From contig JAHBMJ010001645.1 of the NCBI GenBank assembly GCA_018398765.1, positions 1 to 15,000 on the forward strand: a DNA stretch of 15,000 bases, written 5' to 3'. The notes under the pieces were generated by a model. That model did no database searches and was not told the DNA's origin. It saw only the letters and a list, made by a program, of their open reading frames with translations. The stretch is from Chromera velia (taxonomy: Eukaryota; Sar; Chromeraceae). This document shows, piece after piece, positions 11,902-15,000 of this stretch; the first letter of the stretch is position 1, and each line of letters starts with the position of its first letter. A program made the translations under genes and the position numbers.

Positions 11902-14090
11902 CAGACACACAGACCTGTTTTGTCAGATTGGTCAGAGAGGTCACTTCCCGTGGAGTTAGACAGTCCCCAGCCTCACCTGCACATCAGTCCATCCATCCAT
12001 TTGATTGGTCCATTCATGCTTCGATCGATTGCTCAATCAACATACAAGAAGATGAAAAGGAATTCATGCAATCGGGTGGATTGTCTTGAATCAAGTTGGG
12101 TTGCTATTCTGACAGGAGTGTAAGCGGGACCGATCCAACTTGTACAAAGAAAGACTCTTGCCTGCCTACCTGCTTGCGTGTCTGCCTGCCTGCCTGCCTT
12201 CCTGCATGCCTCCATTTTCCTTCCAAACTTCAACTTCCTCCCTCCCAGCGTGATCCCAGCATGTCGAGAGAGTGCACACGCGGACGGAGTACGTCCTTTT
12301 TACTTTTCCTTGCGAAAGAACATCAGTCGGGTGATGTTTCTTCCTTCACTTCTTCTGATGATGTGTCGAAGCAAAGCCATACAAGCACCCATGTAGACAG
12401 CCAGGCAACAAACCACCGAGGCGAGCTCCCACAACGCCAAACAAGAAATTCTCGATCGATCATGACTGTCTGCACATCTCAGCAATCAAAGAGCGAACGA
12501 GAGAACCACTGACCGTGTCCAAGTCTCCCCAGCTCTCCGTTCCCCCAAGTGAAGAGCCTCCCTGATTGGTCTATTGCTGCTGAGTGTGCCTCTCCTGCCG
12601 AAACCTGGTCCACCCGAATGTCCTCTGCCTCTGCCACAGTCTGGAAGGTGCTCGGCAGAATATGACGAGGCGCAAAAGCGGACACGTCATTGCCGAGACC
12701 CAAACGCCCGTTCCCCCCATGCCCCCAGGAGTATGCGGCCCCCTCGCTGGTTACACAGAGAGCGTGTTTGGTCCCTGCAGACACGGAGACAACCTCCACG
12801 TCCCCCAGTGTCTCCACCCACCGGGGCGTCCACACGTCGCCGGGTTTTGCCAACCCAAGTTGTCCGTGGGAGTTTCCTCCCCATGCATACAGGCGGTGTT
12901 CGTCTGTGACGGCTAGTGTGTAATCCGGTCCGCAGGACACGGTGAGAATGCTGACGGGGTTTTTGCTAACGGTTTTTTCGAAGTGATGCACGAGGCAGAT
13001 CGGACGGCCGTAGGAGAAGTTACCTGAATGCAATGCATCACACACAAACAAAAAGAAAAAGCAACGGAGATTCAACGCATCACACACTCTTCCGTGTTTT
13101 CGAAACAATCGGGGATGATTGCTGCATCCTGGTGAACGGTATGTTGGGACATATTAATCGATCATTAGCTGTCTTTCGAACAGAAAGTTCACATGAAGAG
13201 AGACATGTCTACGCGAAAATCGAAATATCGGAGGTTGGACACAGAGCTTGCTGAACTGTCTAGGTGGACACAGAGCTTTCTGAACTGTCGAGGTGGGCAC
13301 AAAAATGAAGCTAGTCGATGGAATGAAAGGAAAGACAGTGAAACAAATAGAAACGGAACACACACAAAAAGAAAAGAAAAGAAGAGAAGAACATAGACTA
13401 GGAGCGAACCGGAGGGAAGCCAAGAGCGAGGCGATTTCAGTCTGGTAGCCAGAAGGTACAGGGGGCAGCGCGAAGGCAGGTGAAAATGGAACATAGTTGC
13501 AGGGAGGTTGGGCATGAAGGATAATGTGGCATGCACGATCATCTGCATGACATGCCTGCGGTCCCAAGAATTCACCAGGCGCAAAGCATGCAACAAGGAA
13601 GGAAGAACCACAGCATCCATGCATTCATGGCAGGGTTATTGCACGTGCATGCAGGCCTACCCACCCACTCACCCAAGTTGGCCTTTTCGGCGTCTGAGAA
13701 CTCTTTGCAGCCAAGCCGCCCCCTTGCCAGCATCCCAAAAGCCCAAAGCACCTGAAAATTGTTTTGGTTTTTCAGCTTTGCAATCACCATTGAGTGATGG
13801 TGCCCGCAGGCCACTTGCACAACTTCCCATTTTTCGAAGTTTGGCACCACCACGGGCGTGTCCACAATAGCGTCTGCCAGGCTCCTGTCGTTCTCGAAGA
13901 ATGTGGACTCCGTGAAAGAGGACAGCGCCAAAACATTCATCAAATTTTGGCCCCAGACGAACAACTGAGCAGGCTTTTTGTTCTCGGTCGTCGGGTCCTC
14001 TCGCCCAGCGACCATCGAGTGAAAGGGCCCACAAGCCATCTTCCCAAAGTAGGAAGAGCCTGCTGTGTCAAAACCTCCCTGCTTCTTCAT
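211..14090 (-). CDS. RCC1-repeat (tandem beta-propeller) protein with helical C-terminal tail, 19 exons, 3' partial
   Basis: Join, in transcript order: 14090-13673, 13023-12514, 11976-11915, 11552-11397, 10942-10766, 9337-9254, 8677-8636, 8019-7618, 7230-7054, 6350-6291, 5447-5281, 5135-5006, 4665-4509, 4010-3794, 2996-2933, 2485-2405, 1928-1425, 940-881, 357-211. This is 3615 nt or 1205 codons with no stop, and the final donor at 210 shows that it continues off the left edge. Blade cores of the form VACGxxHTLAV...WGxxxxGQLGxG recur about 13 times, near residues 17, 92, 166, 215, 277, 331, 383, 448, 518, 571, 627, 704 and 766. RCC1 folds have seven blades, so this is probably two tandem propellers. 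Known RCC1-fold proteins act as Ran exchange factors, HERC-type ligase scaffolds or other binding platforms. Nothing here identifies the partner, so the function is unassigned. The tail after residue 850 is charged and coiled-coil-like, with no domain I recognise. The start is the first in-frame ATG after an in-frame stop. Confidence 0.87.
358..880 (-). other. Intron between exons 18 and 19 (523 bp)
   Basis: Contains a pair of near-identical 29-bp direct repeats (403-431 and 478-506), two copies of ATTCTGTACAAAAATG, and an A-rich tract at about 530-550. No coding signal on either strand beyond chance frames. Confidence 0.7.
403..506. repeat. Direct repeat pair, 29 bp, 75 bp apart
   Basis: The copies at 403-431 and 478-506 differ at one base. 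That base makes TGACGTCA (409-416) in the first and TGAAGTCA in the second. Between them ATTCTGTACAAAAATG occurs twice. Confidence 0.85.
881..940 (-). CDS. Exon 18: 60-nt helical exon
   Basis: Acceptor CTGCAG, phase 0 at both ends, 20 codons: PLFDKNHSAFFAAFRQFALA. Donor GTCAGT. The hydrophobic/charged pattern and the textbook sites for this gene support it. It has no known motif. Confidence 0.78.
1150..1200 (-). other. Doubtful optional exon between exons 17 and 18
   Basis: A 17-codon phase-0 segment (MRASLKQIRKGYSECMH) would insert without breaking the frame. Its acceptor (GGACAG) and donor (GTGGAC) are unlike the other sites of this gene, so direct splicing of exon 17 to 18 is preferred. 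Confidence 0.25.
1221..1385. repeat. Compound (AC)n / (GGACAC)n microsatellite
   Basis: Interrupted AC dinucleotides up to about 1303, then repeated GGACAC hexamers to about 1385. The minus-strand open frame through it (Val-Arg or Cys-Val repeats) is not a credible protein. Confidence 0.95.
1425..1928 (-). CDS. Exon 17: large helical C-terminal exon of unknown family
   Basis: Acceptor TTTGCAG, phase 0 at both ends, 168 codons. It starts MHPAFRRSLHIFEEVFAVL and is mostly predicted helix with aromatic and charged residues. There is an acidic/basic stretch (ERAEENEKEADKK), a Pro/Tyr segment (TFPVPYPEWERKRMDD), then HVALLTHMARTEILEFVERA. I do not recognise the domain; it is not a HECT, FYVE or PH domain by eye. 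Donor GTCAGT follows RRVV. Beyond it the open frame is only microsatellite. Confidence 0.82.
1929..2404 (-). other. Intron between exons 16 and 17 (476 bp)
   Basis: Starts with a GTCA/GTGA repeat at the donor (2371-2404) and ends GTTTGCAG. Nothing else recognised. Confidence 0.7.
2371..2404 (-). repeat. (GTCA)n/(GTGA)n repeat starting at the exon 16 donor
   Basis: The first intron bases GTCAGTGA are followed by further GTCA and GTGA units for about 34 bp, directly at the exon end. Confidence 0.9.
2405..2485 (-). CDS. Exon 16: 81-nt helical exon
   Basis: Acceptor TGCAG, phase 0 at both ends, 27 codons: LETLFESLFVRVADQLPIKM and on to TLERLK. It follows the coiled coil in frame. Donor GTCAGT opens a GTCA/GTGA repeat of about 34 bp. 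Confidence 0.8.
2486..2932 (-). other. Intron between exons 15 and 16 (447 bp)
   Basis: Its first 150 bases keep exon 15's frame open to a TAA at 2783-2785 (Lys/Arg/Glu-rich). Otherwise no signal. Acceptor GTGCAG. Confidence 0.65.
2933..2996 (-). CDS. Exon 15: coiled-coil exon
   Basis: The TGCAG acceptor follows a (GT)n run. One base completes lysine, then 21 codons that continue the coiled coil (KATQQMRDTLRLHAEADK), ending LRK in phase 0 at donor GTCGGG. If the donor is not used, the frame stays open to a TAA at 2785-2783, adding about 49 Lys/Arg/Glu-rich residues. Confidence 0.76.
2997..3793 (-). other. Intron between exons 14 and 15 (797 bp)
   Basis: Contains three extra copies of the exon 14 end and donor (3469-3728) and, next to the acceptor, a (CA)n(GA)n microsatellite (3000-3113). 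About 3120-3460 holds nothing recognisable. Confidence 0.72.
3000..3113. repeat. (CA)n(GA)n compound microsatellite next to the exon 15 acceptor
   Basis: About 16 CA units, about 15 GA units, then CA-rich sequence with GGACAC and CGCACA interruptions. On the minus strand the GT run ends directly in GCAG. Confidence 0.95.
3469..3829. repeat. Fourfold 42-bp exon-end/donor repeat with palindromic spacers
   Basis: Identical 42-bp units at 3469-3510, 3569-3610, 3687-3728 and 3788-3829 (steps of 100, 118 and 101 bp). On the minus strand each has the last 35 coding bases of exon 14 plus GTCAGC. Each spacer is bounded by a 15-bp inverted repeat (TTTTCTTTCATACAG and its complement; the leftmost spacer lacks one A) around short CATACAGAATTC-containing units. 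One extra 18-bp unit explains the 118-bp step. Confidence 0.95.
3794..4010 (-). CDS. Exon 14: acidic linker and start of coiled coil
   Basis: Acceptor TTGCAG. Two bases complete serine. The exon has a Ser/Arg-rich part, an acidic run (VEEEEEPKK) and a heptad-like helix (LERQFQDVAK). It ends in phase 2 at donor GTCAGC. The last 35 coding bases plus this donor lie in the rightmost of four identical 42-bp copies. Only this copy keeps the frame, because reading on into the spacer meets a stop. Confidence 0.8.
4011..4508 (-). other. Intron between exons 13 and 14 (498 bp)
   Basis: Donor GTCAGTCAGTC, acceptor CCTTGCAG. I see no coding or RNA-gene signal inside. Confidence 0.7.
4509..4665 (-). CDS. 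Exon 13: end of blade 13 and start of the basic tail
   Basis: Acceptor TGCAG preceded by a (TC)n tract. Starts SMASGRLGVDEDL, completing the WG...G part of blade 13, then turns basic (DEKRKRSLIERKTK). It ends in phase 1 at donor GTCAGT. The last residues of the propeller region lie here, near residue 805 to 830. Confidence 0.86.
4666..5005 (-). other. Intron between exons 12 and 13 (340 bp)
   Basis: The acceptor pyrimidine tract is a (TC)n microsatellite (4671-4699). Otherwise A-rich on the plus strand with nothing recognised. Confidence 0.7.
4671..4699. repeat. (GA)n microsatellite forming the exon 13 polypyrimidine tract
   Basis: About 14 GA units; on the minus strand this is (TC)n ending directly in TGCAG. 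Confidence 0.95.
5006..5135 (-). CDS. Exon 12: first half of RCC1 blade 13
   Basis: Acceptor TGCAG. One base completes a lysine codon, followed by PMAVDDSFPPISRVACG, FAHCICLV, a loop, and VFAWG. It ends in phase 0 at donor GTGGGT inside a run of six G. Confidence 0.9.
5258..5280 (-). repeat. (GTCA)5 at the exon 11 donor
   Basis: Five GTCA units plus GTC begin at the first base of the 145-bp intron 5136-5280, the shortest intron of the gene. Confidence 0.95.
5281..5447 (-). CDS. Exon 11: RCC1 blade 12
   Basis: Acceptor CGCAG, phase 0 start. Encodes CVAAGDEFTVAV, a basic loop, then YCWGDNRKDQLGVG and WVQIP. It ends in phase 2 after CCCAAA, followed at once by five GTCA units. Only the first GT gives the phase needed by exon 12. 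Confidence 0.9.
5448..6290 (-). other. Intron between exons 10 and 11 (843 bp)
   Basis: Donor GTCAGTCAGTCAGTC (6276-6290), acceptor TGCCGCAG. The interior has scattered CAGACA-like short motifs only. Confidence 0.7.
6291..6350 (-). CDS. Exon 10: 60-nt linker exon between blades 11 and 12
   Basis: Acceptor TGCAG, phase 0 at both ends, 20 codons rich in Met and acidic residues (SLCMMEDIMEPTDFTELVQT). It fits the inter-blade linker position, lengthened compared with ordinary blades. Donor GTCAGT begins a GTCA repeat. It carries no RCC1 motif itself and rests on phase and splice sites, so skipping in some transcripts is possible. Confidence 0.78.
6351..7053 (-). other. Intron between exons 9 and 10 (703 bp)
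   Basis: (GTCT)n at the donor (7038-7053) and a (GT)n tract at the acceptor (6364-6390). A 205-codon plus-strand frame crosses it but is judged spurious. Confidence 0.7.
6364..6390. repeat. (AC)n microsatellite near the exon 10 acceptor
   Basis: About 13 AC units; on the minus strand (GT)n sits 11 to 37 bases before the acceptor AG. Confidence 0.95.
7054..7230 (-). CDS. Exon 9: RCC1 blade 11
   Basis: Acceptor TGCAG, phase 0 at both ends, 59 codons, the same length as exon 5. Encodes VVLARSHTLAI, AWAWGSGLHGRLGTG and a linker ending LDSDTK. The usual ACG/SAG of the blade core is replaced by LAR. Donor GTCTGT begins a GTCT repeat. Confidence 0.92.
7231..7617 (-). other. Intron between exons 8 and 9 (387 bp)
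   Basis: Opens with (GTGG)n at the donor (7597-7617) and ends GTGCAG. A short TTTC tract lies near 7440-7460. Confidence 0.7.
7618..8019 (-). CDS. Exon 8: RCC1 blades 9-10
   Basis: Acceptor CGCAG, phase 0 at both ends, 134 codons. A hydrophilic linker is followed by VACGGAHTLAL...FAWGRGDEGQLGLG and VAAGEDNSAYI...YTWGRDEHGKLGRG, ending CVAVPRR. Donor GTGGGT starts a GTGG repeat; the first GT is chosen because it alone keeps phase 0 into exon 9. Confidence 0.9.
8025..8064. repeat. (ATGG)n tetranucleotide repeat at the exon 8 acceptor
   Basis: About ten ATGG units; on the minus strand this is a (CCAT)n tract ending in CCACGCAG. Confidence 0.95.
8572..8606. repeat. (TTTC)n repeat
   Basis: About eight TTTC units, about 30 bp inside the intron from the exon 7 donor. 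Confidence 0.95.
8636..8677 (-). CDS. Exon 7: 42-nt small exon, second half of blade 8
   Basis: Acceptor TGCAG, phase 0 at both ends, 14 codons: TWGASDCGQTGQLE. It supplies the WG and GQxG motifs missing at the end of exon 6. Donor is GTCGGT. The sense of the peptide and both phases agree, so the exon is convincing despite its size. Confidence 0.88.
8678..9253 (-). other. Intron between exons 6 and 7 (576 bp)
   Basis: Contains four 57 to 59-bp tandem units (8956-9166). The donor opens a GTCA repeat (9241-9253). Acceptor is GTGCAG. Confidence 0.72.
8956..9166. repeat. Four tandem 57 to 59-bp units
   Basis: The core GATGATTGGCGGACGAAAAG starts at 8961, 9018, 9075 and 9134. Each core is followed by an A-rich part, GAGACT-like bases and a poly-T/TTC tract whose length varies. 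Copies are nearly identical. Confidence 0.95.
9254..9337 (-). CDS. Exon 6: first half of RCC1 blade 8
   Basis: Acceptor GGCAG, phase 0 at both ends, 28 codons. Encodes a short linker, then VCISAGGMHNAVV and SGQLW. It ends exactly before the WG motif, which exon 7 supplies. Donor GTCAGT opens a GTCA repeat. Confidence 0.9.
9338..10765 (-). other. Longest intron, between exons 5 and 6 (1428 bp)
   Basis: Phase 0 on both sides, so no coding exon is required. About 9780-10260 is strongly purine-rich on the plus strand (pyrimidine-rich in the transcript). No RCC1 motif, tRNA or transposon found. Confidence 0.65.
10766..10942 (-). CDS. Exon 5: RCC1 blade 7
   Basis: Acceptor TGCAG and phase 0 at both ends (59 codons). 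It starts at VAVGPFHSLAA, the same blade position as exon 4, then a short acidic loop, then KLWGWGRNLHKQLGL, and ends in PQEIKKVK. Donor is GTAGGT. If the count is right, this blade closes the first propeller. Confidence 0.92.
10943..11396 (-). other. Intron between exons 4 and 5 (454 bp)
   Basis: Donor GTGCGT, acceptor CCTGCAG. Nothing recognisable inside. Confidence 0.7.
11397..11552 (-). CDS. Exon 4: RCC1 blade 6
   Basis: Acceptor TGCAG and phase 0 at both ends (52 codons). It starts directly at VACGVFHTLAV and continues GRVFGWGMGPATG...VPVPQQVPGLDKVVE. The WG..G part is divergent (GPATGVLMG in place of GxxGQLGxG). Donor is GTGCGT. Confidence 0.9.
11553..11914 (-). other. Intron between exons 3 and 4 (362 bp)
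   Basis: Begins with a GTCT-rich repeat (11860-11914) at the donor. The remainder has no recognised feature. Acceptor CTGCAG. Confidence 0.7.
11860..11914 (-). repeat. (GTCT)n-rich repeat starting at the exon 3 donor
   Basis: GTCTGTGTGTCTGTCTTG followed by six or more GTCT units begins at the first intron base. Confidence 0.92.
11915..11976 (-). CDS. Exon 3: 62-nt small exon finishing blade 5
   Basis: Found by frame logic: TGCAG acceptor, then two bases that complete glycine, then EAGDCLTPREVTSLTNLTKQ, ending in phase 0 at donor GTCTGT. It joins LGHG to the VACG of exon 4 and supplies the usual blade linker (LTPREV). Both phases match the neighbouring exons, which is strong support for so short an exon. 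The donor opens a GTCT-rich microsatellite. Confidence 0.88.
11977..12513 (-). other. Intron between exons 2 and 3 (537 bp)
   Basis: Carries an imperfect CCTG tetranucleotide tract at 12160-12206. Donor GTCAGT, acceptor GTGCAG. No coding signal. Confidence 0.7.
12514..13023 (-). CDS. Exon 2: RCC1 blades 3-5
   Basis: The acceptor is TTCAG. The first two bases complete the glycine codon split with exon 1. The exon holds three of the most canonical blades: VSCGPDYTLAV...YAWGGNSHGQLG, VSAGTKHALCV...YSWGHGGNGRLGLG and VSAGEAHSAAI...FTWGNGELGRLGHG. It ends in phase 1 after GGACACG at a GTCAGT donor. Although this is the longest exon, it spans three blade cores without an intron. Confidence 0.93.
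13024..13672 (-). other. Intron between exons 1 and 2 (649 bp)
   Basis: Donor GTGAGTGGGTGGGTAGG, acceptor TTCAG. Holds a 29-bp tandem pair at 13231-13300. Otherwise nothing recognised. Confidence 0.72.
13231..13300. repeat. 29-bp tandem repeat, two copies and a part
   Basis: The unit AGGTGGACACAGAGCTTTCT plus GAACTGTCG is repeated with a few mismatches, and a partial third copy (AGGTGGGCAC) follows. Confidence 0.85.
13673..14090 (-). CDS. Exon 1: start codon and RCC1 blades 1-2
   Basis: The ATG at 14090-14088 is the first in-frame ATG. An in-frame TGA lies about 87 nt upstream, and a purine sits at -3. The exon encodes KMACGPFHSMVAG...LFVWG (blade 1) and VQVACGHHHSMVIA...WAFGMLARGRLG (blade 2). 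Both are divergent blades with long loops between the strands. It ends in NLG with phase 1 at donor GTGAGT, which opens a GTGG-type repeat. A non-coding 5' leader exon is possible, because TGCAG occurs about 90 nt upstream of the ATG. Confidence 0.82.
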
Positions 14091-14459
14091 GCCTTCGGAG
14101 CTTCGTTTGCAAACAGGAGAGACGGAATACGGGAGTGAATCAAGAGACACCCAAAGAAGCTCTGGATGTCGTCAGACTGACTGCACAGTGGACAGTCGCG
14201 ATTGGTTCCAACGTTCTGCACATGTGCCTTTGACTCTTTGTTACAAAGCTCGCCTCTCTTGAACGCGGAAGAGACCTGCGGCTGCATCCATTGCAAGCGT
14301 CTTTCTTACTATAATTAACAGTACACGGTACGTACATGCATGCATGCATATACATAAAAACGAGAGTGGGCGCGCGAATTGCGCGCGCGCGCCGAGGTGT
14401 TTCGCGGATTCGCTACAAACGGAGCATAGTGGCAGAAGTATACACAAACTTTGCATGCA

Positions 14460-14471
14460 CTATATATATAG
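14460..14471. promoter_or_regulatory. TA-rich palindrome, possible core element for the minus gene
   Basis: CTATATATATAG is a perfect 12-bp palindrome about 370 bp upstream of the RCC1 gene ATG, so it reads the same for either strand. The distance would need a long leader or a leader intron. Confidence 0.3.
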
Positions 14472-14695
14472 CTAGCTTTAAATTGCAGAATTCAACACAA
14501 CTCATGTCTGCAGGGATGTTGTCGTCTCTCCTGGATCAAGCGATTGCCCCCTAGATTGTCCCCACGATGACTGATGCAGAGCAAACTTTCATGCGATTTC
14601 TGCATGATCACCCTTGACCGTGTTTTTTGATAAGTCAAACACTTGCCAGATCGAGGCTGCAGTCAGGGACTGGGTGCATGCAGCGCCAAGTTCAC

Positions 14696-14703
14696 TATAT
14701 AAG
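14696..14703 (+). promoter_or_regulatory. TATA-box-like element
   Basis: TATATAAG lies 112 bp upstream of the ATG at 14815. The match to a TATA box is good and the spacing is plausible for a leader of about 80 nt. Confidence 0.45.
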
Positions 14704-14814
14704 TCTTCTGTCTCATCAATCAGGCGGGTTCCAATTCTTCAGAAGTACACGTCTACGGGCATCATCGACTTACGTCCTTCCTGTGATTGTTTTTTCAATC
14801 TCTGAATCAGAAGC

Positions 14815-15000
14815 ATGGAAGACGTCCCGAAGACCGTCAGCCGTGGGCGCGTCAGATTGATTTCGGAGACAGCCGCGTACCAGGCATCTTTTGATCGCTT
14901 CAAAGAAGACGAGCTGAACGGTTACACAGCGGGGAAGGCCAAACGGTGCGGGGCCGAAGGACGTGTGGTGCAAGTGTACTCGGACCAGACGGTGACGATT
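14815..15000 (+). CDS. 5' part of an uncharacterised protein, possible SH3-like N-terminal module
   Basis: ATG at 14815; an in-frame TGA at 14803-14805 rules out an upstream start in this exon. The 62 visible residues begin MEDVPKTVSRGRVRLISET, continue with YQASFDRFKEDELNGY, then KRCGAEGRVVQVYSDQTVTI. The CGxxGxVxxVYxDxTVT ending resembles the small beta-barrel repeats seen in MIB/HERC2-like and related proteins (G-x-V-x-x-x-x-x-D). That is a weak pattern match and not a firm family call. It is divergent from the RCC1-repeat gene, 724 bp between the two ATGs. A TATA-like TATATAAG lies 112 bp upstream. The gene is cut by the window end. Confidence 0.72.
   Translation, partial: MEDVPKTVSRGRVRLISETAAYQASFDRFKEDELNGYTAGKAKRCGAEGRVVQVYSDQTVTI

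Larger units (their letters stand above)
14091..14814. promoter_or_regulatory. Divergent intergenic region with likely promoters of both genes
   Basis: 724 bp between opposing start codons. It holds TATATAAG at 14696-14703 (plus strand, 112 bp upstream of the plus ATG), a 12-bp palindrome CTATATATATAG at 14460-14471, TGCA repeats around 14335-14350 and an alternating GC tract at 14369-14393. No convincing coding frame was found. Promoter activity is inferred from position and motifs. Confidence 0.6.

Noticed and set aside
14241-14456. Minus-strand frame with an ATG (MDAAAGLF) as an upstream first exon
   Set aside because: The in-frame stop comes soon after, and splicing its candidate GTCTCT or GTAACA donors to the TGCAG upstream of exon 1 does not give an open frame.

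Overview
This is a eukaryotic nuclear window with large, intron-rich genes. I see no prokaryotic operons and no complete transposon. The compact GT-AG introns (145 to 1428 bp), roughly balanced base composition, heavy microsatellite load and divergent gene pair suggest a protist. A chromerid-like alveolate alga is my best guess, but it is an inference and not proven.

Almost the whole window (about 211 to 14090, minus strand) is one gene, partial at its 3' end. I assembled 19 exons by following RCC1-repeat homology, splice sites and reading-frame phase; the phase matches at all 18 internal junctions. The exons total 3615 nt, or 1205 residues. Residues 1 to about 800 hold about 13 RCC1-type beta-propeller blades, close to two seven-bladed propellers in tandem. 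Residues about 850 to 1205 are an acidic, coiled-coil-rich, alpha-helical tail of unrecognised family that runs off the left edge.

From 14091 to 14814 lies a shared upstream region with TATA-like tracts, a GC alternating tract and TGCA repeats. A second gene starts at 14815 on the plus strand and runs off the right edge. Only 62 residues are visible, with a possible small SH3-like fold.

The most unusual signals are in the introns. Most 5' splice sites carry C at intron position 3 (14 of 19 donors; 9 are exactly GTCAGT), while 3' sites are strongly TGCAG (14 of 18). At about ten donors the splice-site tetranucleotide itself has expanded into a microsatellite, for example (GTCA)n, (GTCT)n or (GTGG)n starting at the first intron base. 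At several acceptors a microsatellite forms or adjoins the polypyrimidine tract. One donor, at the end of exon 14, has been copied four times with its exon end, and the copies are separated by spacers bounded by 15-bp inverted repeats. Other intron content includes four 57 to 59-bp tandem units, a pair of 29-bp units, a pair of 29-bp direct repeats 75 bp apart, and a long strand-asymmetric purine/pyrimidine stretch.
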